A stretch of DNA of 64,000 bases from Paragonimus westermani (GCA_008508345.1 QNGE01000137.1:138245-202244), one strand, 5' to 3'. Counted from the first letter of the stretch, positions 27,901 through 42,900 are shown. Program-made: numbers and translations. The notes: generated by a model from the letters alone, not told the origin.

Positions 27901-30900
27901 TCGACAGGAGTAAGCCCCACTACGGCCCATTCGCTAGGATCTAATATAGTTAAATTTCACAGCTAACTGTGCTGGCATTTTTTTCACGCGAGGTTGCACT
28001 GACCTTCAAGTGGGTGGTATTCACTGGTTGTCTTTACAAATGACGTACACACTGTGAATATGTGTCATATCGACCCATGTGTGTAGTTTTCCTATCCTGC
28101 TGTGAACTTGTCTGTAGGTGTGCTTGGGTAACTGTAGGCAAGAGCAATTTGGGATTTTTAAGTTTACACGGGTGTATGTGAACACCACTTAGCCTTTGGT
28201 TAATCGGTTCTCATAAAATCCGGTCGTTTCTGTCACAGCTACGCCTGACTTGACGTGATACCCCCGAACTGAAGTACTCAGCCAGACAAAACCGTACAAC
28301 GAAAGTATTACAACTTCACTTTGAANCGTTCAGATTTGATGATTCGGCCGTGCCTAATGTGAGGTGAATGGCGCAGTGGTTAACACGGTTGCCTCACGAT
28401 TGGAATGTCCGGAGTCCAAATCCCGGCCGTGGCAAGGATATGCACTACTGACGAGCTCTAACGAGAGCGAAACTCGAGTCTAGTGCTTCTTTTCGAAGGA
28501 GGCTGGCTACAAAGTCTATATGAATGTGAACGCCGCGATCAAATGTGAGTGATGGTCAACTTGAAACTCTTATTGTCTTTAAATATCTGGTGACTATTGG
28601 GACAGCATTGATAGTAAGCGTTCTTGCGGTGTCTGTTGGTTGATACCATTGAAAGGGTGATCGAGACACACGCTCACTTCTTCCAGGTGGCATAATAAAA
28701 GCTTATCTGTGAGGTGTGTCATCGTAATCATGTGGTGAAATCATTTACTCATTACTCCAACTAAGATATATACTGTGTATAGCAGGACATCGGTGGGAGT
28801 GGTTTTTAGAGGCATTACACGGATGTAACATTCAGCTTCCATGACAATATAGCCGTACAGTTGGTAATTATGTGCATGTCTGCCTTGTAAACTTCGATGA
28901 ACAGACCCACACCATGCTTTGGACACGAATCGTATTGAATTGTATTTGAATCATTGGTGACCTTTCGCACGAGCAGAAGCCAAAAGCTGATTACAGTGTT
29001 AATTATTAGTTTTAACACTGTGAAGTCAAACCGTCTTTACCACAGAAATTGTTTGTTCATCCGAGTTCGGACGCGTTCTGCAAATATCGAGACTTACACT
29101 ATGAACCTCTAGGTTTACAGGATACGAAATCAAGATCCGCTCACTAAATGAACTGTGCAACATGTAGGACTGGTTTGATGATCGAAAAGTAACTCGGACA
29201 GTGGTATCTCACCTCTCCTTTCTCGTTCTGAAAGCAACAATTCACGGTGACCGACCTCGCCCTTTTCTACGCCTACACGACGGTAACAGTCTGAACAAAA
29301 CCAAAAGCGAGTGTCTTCATTTTGAGAGCTTAAGCTCTCACACATTGTCATCGATTACGTGTACACTGTTTGAAATGAAGCGGAAGTTATTCAGTGAAGA
29401 GATCGTTAGTTGCTGTGGGGCCCAGTTCAGCATCGATTTGTTCGATTATTCAGCAAGTTTGTTTGACTCATCCGTATATCCACACAGACGATACATCACC
29501 GCGACTTGTTCGTTTCTGTTCAAAATAACCTGGTGTATGTTCGGTTCTTGTGACACAAGTTCGTTCCATGAGATGCTTTCGTTTATGTGCCAGTGTTTTT
29601 CTGATACAGCGGTACGCGTCTGAACACTAGTGTTATTCAAAACCCAAGTTCCATTATGTGGCTTGCGTGGCCCGCCTCGCACATATCAGCCATGTATTTG
29701 GGCTGAACTGCAGCCGTTCAGGTATGTGCCACTTTAATGAATCTACGCTGCTGGAGTCTCCAGTTGTCCTTATTGAGTAAATCAGTTTGTTTTTACTGTT
29801 GTACGGGTACTGGTTAAACCGCCACTTCTCGCTCAACACCTGCTGAATTTCAATCCGTTCATTTGGCCGAATACATATCTGTTGTGCTCTTCACGTTGAC
29901 CTATAAGTACCAGCTAGTCGGTGCTTACTACGGGTTCACTCTGAATAGAGCGTTATTTTCTTTCATGTTCGTCTCTTCTGTTTTGATCAATCTTATTTCA
30001 GTGCAGCTGCTTAGACCCCGTTTTGTACGCCGCTGTTAAACTGTTATCGGAGATGTTCATCTATATGTCAAATTTGACTGAGCTGTGTTTAGTCGGGCGA
30101 GCTAATGAACGATATCTACAGAATCGAATAAAAAATGGAAAATAGCCAGTATTCAGCAAAGTTGATGAGTACTCCACCGGTGCATGTCAACAAAAGAACA
30201 GCAGGTGTTGGTTTGCGTAACGAAATTCATACAGAATGTGCAGACCACTCCGTCAGCTGGCCGTCAAGCAGTATATCAGCATTACGTGTGGTAAGAGTAG
30301 GCAAGGATAGCTCCGCGAGTTGTCAGCATCGCAGTGTTTACTAGAGACAGTATTTACGTCAAATGATTAGTTTTTACCAAATACGGTCACAACAACCCAC
30401 TCATTGAAAAAGCCCTTTGGCTGTATAGTCACCAGATGTCAGAAATTTTCAGCGATTCCTATTTCCTCACAGCGTGCTCATTCACATGAGTTTTTTGGAA
30501 AAAATGCACCAAATAGTATGTCCTTTCAAGTTCAATCAGTAACCTTCCGGTAGGTAAGATGTTCACCGTTTTCTCTGTTCGGCCACCGAGCACACTTAGC
30601 CGAATTGACTATGATTTCAGATTAACCGTTGTTTTGCGTAACTCTCTTAGTTACGTTAACATTTTGGTTGCCAGTTACGTCTTCCCCACTGCTCAGTTCG
30701 CTTATAATCTTGAATTCGTTTACTTGTCTGTTTTTCAACCGAAAACCCCCGAAATCAGCAAGGCGGTGGGGGCAACTGGCGAGTTTTTCAAGACGGCGGA
30801 ATCAGCTATTTGGAATTTCATCGAGTTGGTAGCCCTTGCCAACAACATATTCAAGTTGTGGCTAGGAACAATCTAGGCGAAATCTCTGCGGACACAACGC

Positions 30901-33900
30901 TGGTGATCGAGCCACAGTTGGACTTCAGACCGGATCTACGGCATGTTGAACCAGGTAAGCTTGGTGAATCGAGTAACCGATCGATTTGACGATGTGAACA
31001 TTATTCAACGCCTGATTTACTGAAGTTACTGACACTAAGTGTTTTGCGATTGGATTCTGTTCCTATCTACATATGTGATATCCGAAAGTACGCAATCTGG
31101 TCCATCAAAAGACGATCGTTGGAATCCAAACTGACTCGCAAAAATTGTTTGATGAAGTTAATATCTTGCTCTCCAACAAAATGGTTTTAATTCGAAGTAG
31201 ACGGATTCGTTGAGGTGAGTGAACAATTCAGCTTCCTTCATATTAAACGATACATTAATTCTAAGGCAGCGGCCTCTGCACAACCCGAATTTTTTTGTTA
31301 TATGAGGATTGCACGAAGGTGTAAACCATCAGGTTGTTTAGGACCAGGCAGTATTAATGACGGTTCGATGTGTAACCTGCATCATTGCTGTCAGGTTATC
31401 TCGGATTCCTTTGAAAACTAGAATATCTGACAGTAACTCATTTACATTCTTCCAAGTTATTCACTTTCAACGGTCAATGGCAAGTTTTTGTCTGCACTTA
31501 GAAGAATTCCGATAAGGAAGTTTTAGTCACCTCTATCAGTCACATTTATGTAGACAATCATGTTGTGTATTTTTACCCCAGAAAACCCTTTCAGAAAACT
31601 CGCACAATTGAAGAAGGTAGATCGTACGACTGAACTGGTTTCAGCGTTCAACAGATCCAGACCGAAAGCACTGGATCTTCGACGCATGGAAAGAGGTAGG
31701 TCCACTAGGGCGTACGAGAAACAATTGGACATCTCTCAACATTTAGTGAGATGCCAACTTGAATGAAATGAAATATCCTGTGAAATGTGTCCACCTTTGT
31801 CATTTTAAATAATGTTCAGCAATAATCGGTCAAGTGTATTATCTTGACTGAGAAATTTCATGTATATCCCAATGATTTTCAGAAAAGTCCAGCGGTCTTC
31901 CATAACAAGTTTATTTTGTCATGAAACAGGCAGCGACAACCGGTTTCCATCTGATCAATAGCCGTATCAAGGGTTCATCGAACTCGAAACGATGTTCGAA
32001 AACGAGAATATTTGAAGTAAAACACTATTACATAATCAAAAATTAAAACCAGCTGTGAAGTAACTACCTGAATAAAGCCTCTTCAGTAATCATTTTGGGT
32101 GACCTGATGGCACAGGCTCAATTATGTCACACAATTTGTCCATAGTTAATGGATTTAAATGGCGGTGTGAACTTTAGTCCTTTCAACGCCAAGGAACATT
32201 TGTGCTGAGATATTCGACAAGTATTATCCAGTCCGCGCTTGCCTACACGTTTCGTTGCCGTTACAAAGCGGAAGATACTAGACAGTGAAATACACTTTTG
32301 TCAAACGTAACAAGTTAACACTATCCTGTATTGTTCAGAACCGGCGTTGTAACGCTTTTCAACAGCGTACTGATTGCACCTGTCGCCAGTAAGAATCACG
32401 GTGCTTTCGCAGGTCTTTCACGTAGTCGGCAAAGTGTTTTGCACACTGAAATCAGGAAACTACTGCAGAAAGTGCTATTCGTTGTTGAGTCAACCGTTAT
32501 CCAGCTAAGTAATCGAAGGTTCTTTCACATTAAGCATTTTCACATCAAAAGTATAATGTGACACGAAGATTATTAGACAGAAATGCCCAACTGTAGCGGG
32601 CAATTTCATTGTCTTCATTAATTTACTGAAATTGTCCAGATATATATTTGGCACGAACTAACCACGTGAAGTGGCAAACCAGCAACAGCGTTTAGAAAAG
32701 TTAAATTATCTTTACTGTAGTATCCGCCTCCCAGTGAGTGTTGAACTGGTGATAGGACAGGTGTGTCTTCGTAATCCAAAGCCTAAGTCTGCAGTCGCGA
32801 AGTTGGATTAATCAGCCGCTTGAGAATATCCTTCGTTTCAGTGATGCAATTATGTCTTTCCAGATGTCTGACGAAGTAGCTGTGAGCAGTGGCTTGCACA
32901 TCTTGATGGGCTACAAGGGCATTGGTTACATGACAGCTAACAATCCTAACGGCGTGGCGCAGAACGTCCGTTCAACTGTCTGGTTTTGTTTCAGTAGGGT
33001 GGAGCACCTTTTAACGGCGGTTGGAAGGAAACGGGGTTTAGTTTGTTCCATGCGTGTCCAGTCGTGACAGCCAATATATCCACTAGACACTCGGTCTTTT
33101 GTAATGTGTTCTCTGCATCTCATGCTTATTGAGTAAAGACATGAATATATATTATCCCATTCTTTCCACGTGGCAGAATCTGAGTACAAAGCGCGCAGCG
33201 TTGCCGAGTCAGAGGCTATGGAAGCGGAGAACCTATACGCCCGCGTTCAGTCTCAGTTGCGAACTAGTCGACGTGCTAGCCAACCACCCCCGACACCACC
33301 GCCAACGAGAACCGTGGTCCCCCAACCTGTGCAGCAGCCGGCCCAAGTGAGTCTGGCTACTGTTTGGAGTGTAGCACTTTACACTACTTATTCGTGTTGA
33401 TAAGTAGCATGAAGTTACCTAGAAGTAAATTTAATATTTGGTTTTCCAGATGTTACGCAGTTTTCTGTGGTAATCCGCTAATCATAGATTTGGAGGAACA
33501 TTTGTGCGGGAAATGTACCTTTTGTTACCAAGCAGCGGGACTTCGTGCTGTTTCATCTACAGTTTTTCGTTCGAAATAAAAACAATCTCCCTTTTCTTAA
33601 GATTGCAGTAAAGTCGTCATCATCATTGGTGGTAGCAGTGCTGTGTTGGCCAGAGTAAATCGTTACTTCTGTTGCTACTTATCACAAAAGTTGACGGTGT
33701 CAACTCTGTCGGAGTCTGAGAATGGCTGCCAATTCCATGACGCTGCAGTCAGCAGTTTCTCCTAAGCTGATGATCTCGTCCTCCTCGCGGTGATTCAGAC
33801 GCGTCTTCCAGTAGGGTCGGTGGTCGCATCCACTACGATGAAAGCTAACCGGATTCAAAATCAGCACTCAGAATACGAGGCTCACGGTCGCTCATGGCAG

Positions 33901-36900
33901 TCACAAGCATGACACACCAGATCTCGAGGAATAATCCACACATTTCGGTCCGGACACAATCGACTTACTGAATATTCCGACACAGTGACTTACTCAGGAA
34001 TCCCGCTCATGACTACCTACAACAATGAACGAACTTACCCAAGCGCCCTTGAGGTCACTTCAGTGCCTATCTGCCGAGACAGCGCCGGATTCCAAAAATG
34101 ACTCACTCGCTAGTTTTCAGCCTTGTACCTGGCAATGCAGTCAGAATTGTGAACTGCATTATCTGCCAGTATGCACAGTAGTAAATCCGAGCTTCAAAGC
34201 TCATGTCAATCAACTACATTCACAGGCTAGCTTGCCGCTGGTCGACGGTATATCAAAAACCTGTCCACCAGTACCACTATTTTGCACAAATTACTGCTGG
34301 ACAGACTGCTCTCTAGTCGGCTGTTAATCCTGCAAACCTGGCCACTGACTGTATGCGTTATGATCAGTTGGTCAACGATAGTGAGGGATGGATAGCGCAC
34401 GAAGGTACGAATCACGGATACGCAGCGCACAGCGTAACAATATCCAAAATCCCAGAAGGACACAGAAGAACTTGATCTTCAACCGAAAACGTATTTGGTC
34501 TCGAACCAACGACAACATAGCAGATCAGCGCTTGCATATATATCGTCTTTGAACAACCTTGAAAAGTCCCATTTGAATTGATGCAGTAAAAGTGGATCAC
34601 ACGTGACATGCGATGTTTACCACGATCACTTAACTAGGGACTTGGTGAAAAGGACCACACGATTTCTGTCACGCATCACGAAGTGTGCTGACTGCACCGA
34701 CGCCAACCTCGTCTGTCAAAGAGAAGACGACCTCGAATCAGGATAACGAGGAACTGGGCATTGCTGTAGTGGATAATTCTCGAGGCCGAGCTGTTTAGAA
34801 TAATTAGGTCAGAAGTACGGGACGGATTCTCGTAATTATACCAACCAATCACTCCCCGATGGCATCGGCTGTTGAGTGAGTTCACTCATTCCCTTGTATC
34901 TTGGGATCATTGATCATTCTTAATGTAACGCGACTGTTCACTTAGTCACCCAACGTTTTCCGTCTGCTTAACATTCGTAATTCCAAGAAGATTTGATACC
35001 TTTAGGCAGTACACTTTGTGGTGTCTGTTTCCTTCTCTTCACAGTTGACTTATTGGGGAAGGACACTTTACTGTCATGATGCGCGATGTTTGACACTGTT
35101 AGAATTCTGGTATCTTACAAGCTCATTGGTTTCACGAGGAAGTTTTTGTTAAAACCTTTGGTTTTTTATCAATTGAAATGGAATCTTTTCGTTGAAATAC
35201 GCGTGTGTATCTGTCTTCGTTCAATCCCATGAGCAAGTCACACATCAGTTTAGCGCTAAGTCCAAACTAATGCCAGACTTTCGACTGTCACTTTGCTTAG
35301 AACATAATTTATATTTCTCCCGTAACACTTTTCGAGACTGCTTACCGTTTCTTTGAAATAAACATGTACACTTTATCATCCGAAACAAACGTTAGTAGTG
35401 TATTGGTATATGAATCTAACAGTTTGCTAGTGACGTTTCAGTGTGGTATGGTAGTAAAGCTCATTAATGACAATGTTTTAGCAATGAAACATTATCGTTA
35501 CAATTGTTTAGCACTACTCATAAGCGCGATAATTGTGGATAACAATTATTTTGATTACGTTTGTACGAACGAGAAATATCCGAGTCATTTAAGCATGTAT
35601 CACATGAAGTATGCATGTATTCACTATATACGTCTGATCGACTGGTATAAATCTGTTCAGAACCGATTGATATGAATCATTACATTGACCCCTGTTACTT
35701 CGGGGCCACTCCTTCCGACCAATACTTGCTGGATTGTGGTTTGGACTAAATACCGGTGAGTGTGGTCGAAATATCAACTTGGATGGAGTATTACTTAAAT
35801 TTTTATAGTCCTTGTGAAAAAACTGAGAATACAGAAATATCAGATGACCCCTGCACCCTACGTGCTAGTTACATGACTATAAAACAGTGTCTGGTGCGTT
35901 CAATAGTACATACACAGAATTCAAAACACCACTGAAACCGAATCAGCAGGCTGTACTGATAGTCAGTTACCTGTTTGATCTAAACAGGTGCGACCAGTAC
36001 CACAGATGCAAGCACCACCCAGACCCCCTCCAGCACCGGCACCAGTGGCGATGGCACCTCCACCTCCACCACCTCCTCCACCGATGCAGCCAATGATGAA
36101 TGCAGGCATGGCCAACCAGGTAAGTCAGATATGGTCCAGTCCACGTAAACATGCTGTTCATTGTGGTTTGCCTAGCATAATCACGGACACATGTAGGGGG
36201 CTTGCGGTTTTATACCTTTGAAGAGGTCCACTACTATGTATTCATGAACATGATGATCGCTATAATATGCTTTGCTTCCTCAGTTGAATTTCCACATGTT
36301 TTACACCAAACTGTCGTTTTCTAAACCACAGCACATCACTTAGTATTTCCAATTGGAATCCTCCGTTCATTCTTCACGAAAGCATCCAGTTGGGTTGCAT
36401 AATCCAACATGGTTTTATTAAAATGAATAAACTTGTCGAACACATTTGGTGTAACCAATTGAGACCGTTTCCCATAGGCGACCTGATTGATGTGCAGTCG
36501 CGGACTAAGCTTCCTGGGTTGAGCATACTTATGTATGTTTATACCTAGCCATGCAGTGAAACGCACAATTGCTAGAGGAGCACGTGGTCATTTTCATGCT
36601 TGTTCGAAAAACTTCCATTTAGTTACGACGCACATCCCAGCTGTATCTTCTTCCTAATTCCATCTACGTTGCGTTATATTATGAAGAAAGCAGGAATGAA
36701 CCAGTGTATTTAGCCTGCAAAAATCAGTCACAGTAATTACTCACTGTTTTGAAAACGCAATGTAAGTGGAGTTTAAACCATTCGATGTCAGAAAGTTGTT
36801 ACGTATGAACTAACTTTGTGAACAGCAGATTGGACTGCTTTATTTGGTAGCAACTGATTACGCGGTTGTCAAACGTTGGTGCTTCACTAATTTGGATATA

Positions 36901-39900
36901 TATGGCGTAGGCCTCGTAGGCAAAACTGAAATGTATGGATATATCATCCGACCGATTATTACTCTCTGCAGATTTTTACATGACTGCCACAGTGTTTTAC
37001 TTGGTGACTTTGATTTTATTCCATGCATGATGATGCTATATAGCATATTTTAGCGGACGCCTATTAGCCCGGTCGATTAACTCAACGATTACATCGGAAA
37101 CACACAAGCATTGTCTAGTTGTGAACACGCAGCTTGCCTGTAAAGTTAATTATGATTATGAGTCTATAAGTAGTTCAGCTGAAATGGAATGACCCTTCTC
37201 CAGATAACCAGTTCTTCATTGGCTTGTGTGTTTTAAGTGAATCAGGTTCATATTATGAAGTACGCGTTCAGAACAATAGCTATACAATGACCAATAGATG
37301 TCGAACGAGAGCCATCTAGCCATATCCCACCAAGCAACCAAGTAGTTTTCCCTCAACTAATGGGTGTCAGATCAGTCTAGCTACATGTAGTTCGTTAACA
37401 CTGTTAACGCAGTCGTGATAAATAGTTGGTGAACGTCAGTTTGGCTGTAAATCATTCGGGCAGGTGACACGAGACACTTGGGACACATCTTGGGCACATG
37501 TTCAAACCAAGTGTTGTTTACTTAAACGCAACATCAGGATATCAGGCCCTCAATTCGTGACTAGAATATAGTGTGATTTCCATTCAATATTTCGAGAAAA
37601 GACACAGTCTTACAATTTTGATTCTCACCCCAGTTTCCACGCATAACACATCCTACCAGAAGCGCCGTAACGTAAGAATGTTACGTAGAAGAGTTGAACA
37701 TAAAGGTGATACTAGTATCCTTATAAATACGTATGTTGGTAAATATTTATATACGAAAAACTTTCCATTCATGGAATGATTGTTTTCCGCTAAAATCATT
37801 TCGACCGGGATCTCTTCGATTAAGTACACATTGCTTAAAGTCGTATTTTATAAAGTACATTCACTAAAACATTGTTAGTCATCGAACCGAAACACCTTTA
37901 TTTGATTTCCGAATCCACATGAACATTTAACCTAGCAAGCACTTGGGAGTATCGGATGATAGTGCCATAGCACACATTGGCTAAAAATTCCGTGTGAGAT
38001 ATAAGAAAACTACAGAAAAATAAAATCCTTTTATTGGTCAGGAGAAAACTGGCTTAGAACACAGATTGCGAGAACTTCACTGCTTGTCTTTTAACAATGC
38101 CGAAGTCTTCGCTAACCAAAGGTAAGCGTTGTCTTTTGGGTTTCACCGAAGAACCCGGGAACGTTTTACTAAGACAGATTTCGGATCCGTACCTCTTGCC
38201 CGGAATCCATGTTATACCCTAACCACTTGACTTTCACTTCCAAATTGACCCTACATAGGCAAACAACGCACATTATGACAAGTTAAGGGTTGAAATAGTT
38301 GGCGTATCCTAGACAATGAGGCTTGTAAAACCGTACTACTGCATTCAGCGGTTAGCAAAGACTGTCTGAAGCTCATTCATACCTGAGATCCGACAAACGT
38401 TTCACTAAGGATAATTAAATGGTTGATATTAATTCGGAAGCTGACGGTAAAGTCCAGATAACTAAACTCCTAGCCGTTCATCACTCAGACAGTTCATACT
38501 TGTAGTAATTCAAAATGTTGATGTTTTCTATTCCAAATTCAAACGATTTATAATCCCGAGGTATGAAACTTGAATAAACAAACCAAAGGAATTTTGTTGC
38601 TGGACATAACTGTTCAGTTTTCACGGCTGTCGACAGCTGTTTCTTGGTCGGTGGTCAAACACTAGCCTTTTACAGTGAAAACTTTTCGTGATCCACCTAC
38701 CAACTTGACCAACTTACGATAACCGTCCTGTTACCTATATACTACTCAGCCAAACATTAGTGAATATTTAGAAGGATCGTCAATATGAAGAAATCGAGCA
38801 TATGTCTGGTGTTATTTTGATCCCATAGGACTACAACTCGGTAGCATAATGACCTGATACAGTTCCACAACATCGGGCTATTGCACTGCTGAAGACTGCT
38901 ATCCACAGTTCGGTACAGACGTCTTACCAACATTTCAATATTTTTGAGTGTAACACTGCTGTTCTGTGTAATCCTATTAGTCTATTTTTCAGTGTTTTCC
39001 TTGTATTTTGTCCAAACGTTCATAATAAAACTGACTACTCTTGAAACTATGTATTCAGAATAGCATGTATTCGTCACTAAGAAAGCGGCGTCTATGTTTC
39101 ACACTCATTTAACCAGCACCTGCTCACTTCCAGGATGCGTCGCATGTTCCACACGCATACATGTTTCTGACGTAGCTCATTGTTCCTTGATCATTTCAAT
39201 TTACCTCACAAACAGGTATCTCATTTTTGATTCCCCTGTTATGTTCCATCTGTATATAGCAAAGTTCAGAGATACCTGAATTGTGAGTTTATCTGTTGTA
39301 TTACAAGGTGCTCCGCAGTAGGTAGTTTGGCCTTCGTTTCACCGGTAACTATGATTAAGATTCCTGGGTCGCAAATCGGTTAATCCAAGTACACAATTTT
39401 TCTCACTAACCGCCAATATGCCTTGTTTTAAATGGTGTCCCTTTTGAATTCTTTGAGTAGCATGCGCGCGCATTCATAACTGCAGTGCACCGGTGAATTT
39501 GGTTGACTATTTTGGTTGGTTGTTAATAATCTGATTGACTGCACGCACAGTTTCAACTGTACACTTCCCTTGTTTGGATGCTTTTCAGGTGAGAGATAAA
39601 AAAGATAGGATTTTATTTACAACAGAACACACTTTTCACGACACGACACCCTGTTCAGTTATGTATGTATCAAACACAACTTCGCTATTCGAACATACGT
39701 ATTACTCCGTTACACCTAGTTCCTACTATGAACGCTGGTATTGCAGTTCCTATAACCGATTAACTGACTTGGGCGTGTATGGTCTGTGCTGCTTTTGACG
39801 TCGTTGACTGAACAGGCTGCGGTGTGCTCTATTTGTAGATTTCCCATTACGTGTAAGGACTGCTCATACTCAACACACAACACAACCACTGTTCCTAAGT

Positions 39901-42900
39901 TTTATCATTAGATATGTTGACATCGCTTGTACCTTGTGCGGAAATTGTGAAGTAATGCTCCCTCAAACTGGCGGTTTCCAACATGAATCAACCTTTCTGC
40001 AAGTGCCAGGTATTAAAAGTTCATCATAGGAAGAGATGATAAACGTTAACGAGAAACCTTCTATACTATGGATTGTTACCTTACAATTCCGAAGCTGAAT
40101 TTCACGTTTTAACGTTACTTGTGTACGATAAGTCCTAATTACTCTGCTCGCTGGCTTTGCTGTGATAACCGTTTCGGGAGCAAGGCCCCCTCAGTGTATT
40201 CCCGAGCAAACTATCTTGTGTGTTGTTCTCACGTTTTAGGCGTCAACGGTGGGCTAGTGCGTACTGATCCTGATCGGAACGAACTGCAGTAGTAGAGGGA
40301 GAGTCAGCAGTGAATCGAAAGTCGTTTGTTCCGTCCGAGCATGTCATAGTGCAGGGACAAGATGTGCCTGCTCCACTACATTCGGGTGCATATATCTACA
40401 ATCAAGCAGTACTTCACAACTCGTCACTTATACATACGTGCACTTCCGTAGGTTTGTCCCCATTAGTGTAAGATATACTGCATATATATTAGCGCAAAAT
40501 GTCTACTCCAGACCCTTTGGAACGAGGACAGCAAAAGGTCCAGATTCTTTTAGCAATCAAGGCCAACACAAAACCATCGTAAACTCAGTTCCAGCTACTG
40601 TCTGATTTACAGGTCGGTAAACATAGAAGAATATAGAGAGCAATCTAAAAAAAACAACTTCAGTTCAACTATTTTTGAGTAGATTGCATGAGAAAAGTAA
40701 AATGGCAACGAATGAGTTTCTACGTTGGCGACTGACGATAAAAATCCGAGGTTATTGCAACGCGAGTTACAAAATCAGATGAGCACGTAACCGCATCTCA
40801 ACTAATTGCTGTTCTTAATGCATATGCAAGCTTAATCAAGTTCGCCTCGTTGAATAGGTATCATACTACATTTTCGTTTCTAGTACTGTACGTTACCACA
40901 GCGAACTTCAATAGCGAATCCAATCTGTACTCATCTAATCGGTGAAAAGCACACGTCGATCGTATTTGAGCATAGCGTGTCTACAGATTCACAACTGTGA
41001 GGCTGACCTAACGTTATCAGATTGAAACTGACCCAACAGAGATATCGATGTTGAATAGTAACAGCGTGTGTATGCGGCTAGCTTTTGCAAGCCAAACCAG
41101 AACATCTACCTTAGGCCTTTTACTGTCAGAAATTGAAGGTGAGCTGATCATAACTATAAGGGCTTTCTTTTTGATACTGGTCGTTCAACGCCTTCTGAGT
41201 GGGTGTCCTGCATACGTCGAGGTGAGCCAATTAATTTAGCCTGAAGTGCACCAATATCATGAATAAACTGGTTTTCGGACACCGATCTCTCCCACCTTTG
41301 ATTTGACTCTTTAAGTTGGTAAGTTATGTCGAGAATTATGCTGAAACTAATATTTAGCAAGTTCTTGAATAAGAATTGACAAACTGGAACCCGATAACAG
41401 GTTTGGTTTTTAACAAGCGAGGGGTAAGCTACTTCCTAATTGGTCTGGATGTTGCAGAATATGGACTCAGGTACTTCGGATTAGTTGACCACTCGTCAAA
41501 AAGTGATTATCAGCACAACATTCGAAACTTTCTGTCATTGTTTTATGTGGTTTTGTTCTGTGGATGGTAGAATGTTTCCTCCGTTATAGTAACCCATTTG
41601 CATGCTGAAAGCTTTGAACATATAAACAGGTCTATCAAAAGTTTATTTATAACAAATGAAATTCATATAAACGTAGAATTGTGTTAATCCTCTCCATGAA
41701 ACAAACGACAAGTTTTGATATTGTTTCGTGCAACCCATTTTGTGAATCTTTCCACCCGTTGCATTCATGTACCCAAACGTGTCGTTGCTAGGTCTTCAAA
41801 CGACTGTTCACGCGAGCGTCCGCACACACAGTGTTAGTGATTAACCTTCACAATTTCCGTATTGGACAGTCACATGCCTTTGATTTTCAAAACTAATGAA
41901 ACTCATGCATAATCGTGGCAAATTATTCACTTAACACGTACAAAAGAACCATGTAAATCTCGTGCAGGTTGGTCACTGAGGCACACTATCTATCAGCACC
42001 GTGGTCCCCATGCTCAGCAGTGAATTTGGGGCACTCCGCTTGGAGAATCACAATTCGACAACTTTCTCTTTACCCAATTTGGTAAATTTAAGTTGAGCAT
42101 TCGAGACCACATGCGCGTTTTCTCACCTCTAAATGTGACTCCACAATGGCATAGGATTCTTGTCCCTGGTTCGGATCTCACAGAAGCCCAATTTTTCAAA
42201 GATAGGCTTTATCCAGATAAATACACCATCCTTTAAGTCCAGCTGCAATATCCTAATTTGACTGATTTCTAAGTATGATAGTCGTCTGCTGGTTTTCTTA
42301 TCAACAAAACTTTTACAGGACAGTAACTGCACTGTCCAGGTTGAAATATACAGGGTAAATGATGAAGGACTAGTTGGTGGTGGGAACAGGTCGACATCCT
42401 TTGATGAGACATTTTGGATGACGGTCATTTGAGCGTTTGATGAGTTTATGATGTTCATGTTTTGGTTTGTAACCAGGATGAACGTCCATTCAAAATTTGA
42501 GACAACCAATTAATCAGGGAGAAAAACTTGAGATTGTGTGAAACAAAATTCTAGAACTTTCTGAAACGGTCAACAATCTGGTGTGGATAGGATTACAAGG
42601 GCATAGCGAGAAAAATAAACGTCAAATATGTCAACAACGGGGCTCATGCTTGAGTTTTGAACGTTAGGCTAAAGAGTTGTGATCTACCAAATTCAAGTAT
42701 GTTTACTTGCAGAACATCGTCCAATGAAATGGGAATCTGCCTGTTATTGCCGTACAAACATGTTAAATAATTCGATAACGCACACGAAATTATTGAGCTT
42801 CTTAGCACCCCAGCGTCACCTGCGTTGCCAGGTCCCGATTTGCAGATATCAATGTACTGAGACTTAGAAATCAGATAACTGTTATGGGTTATGTTTAGTT

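Noticed and set aside
30559..30876. 105-codon frame overlapping exon 7
   Set aside because: Out of phase with the Ig-coding frame that joins exon 6 and exon 8.
32862..32900. Acceptor-like TCTTTCCAG followed by ATGTCTGACG
   Set aside because: In the phase required after exon 8 it meets TGA at once.
35967..36161. Minus-strand frame opposite the Pro-rich exon
   Set aside because: Openness comes from the CCN repeats of exon 10; the product is low-complexity Trp/Arg.
38122..38235. Donor-like AAAG|GTAAGC and a tRNA-like patch on the minus strand
   Set aside because: No convincing acceptor for an exon, and the box A/box B spacing and stems do not form a tRNA.
39594..39800. Acceptor-like GCTTTTCAG followed by an open frame
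   Set aside because: No in-phase donor nearby and no protein-like composition.
42129..42509. 126-codon minus-strand frame in intron 10
   Set aside because: No domain, start context or splice support; its C-terminal part resembles translated repeat DNA.
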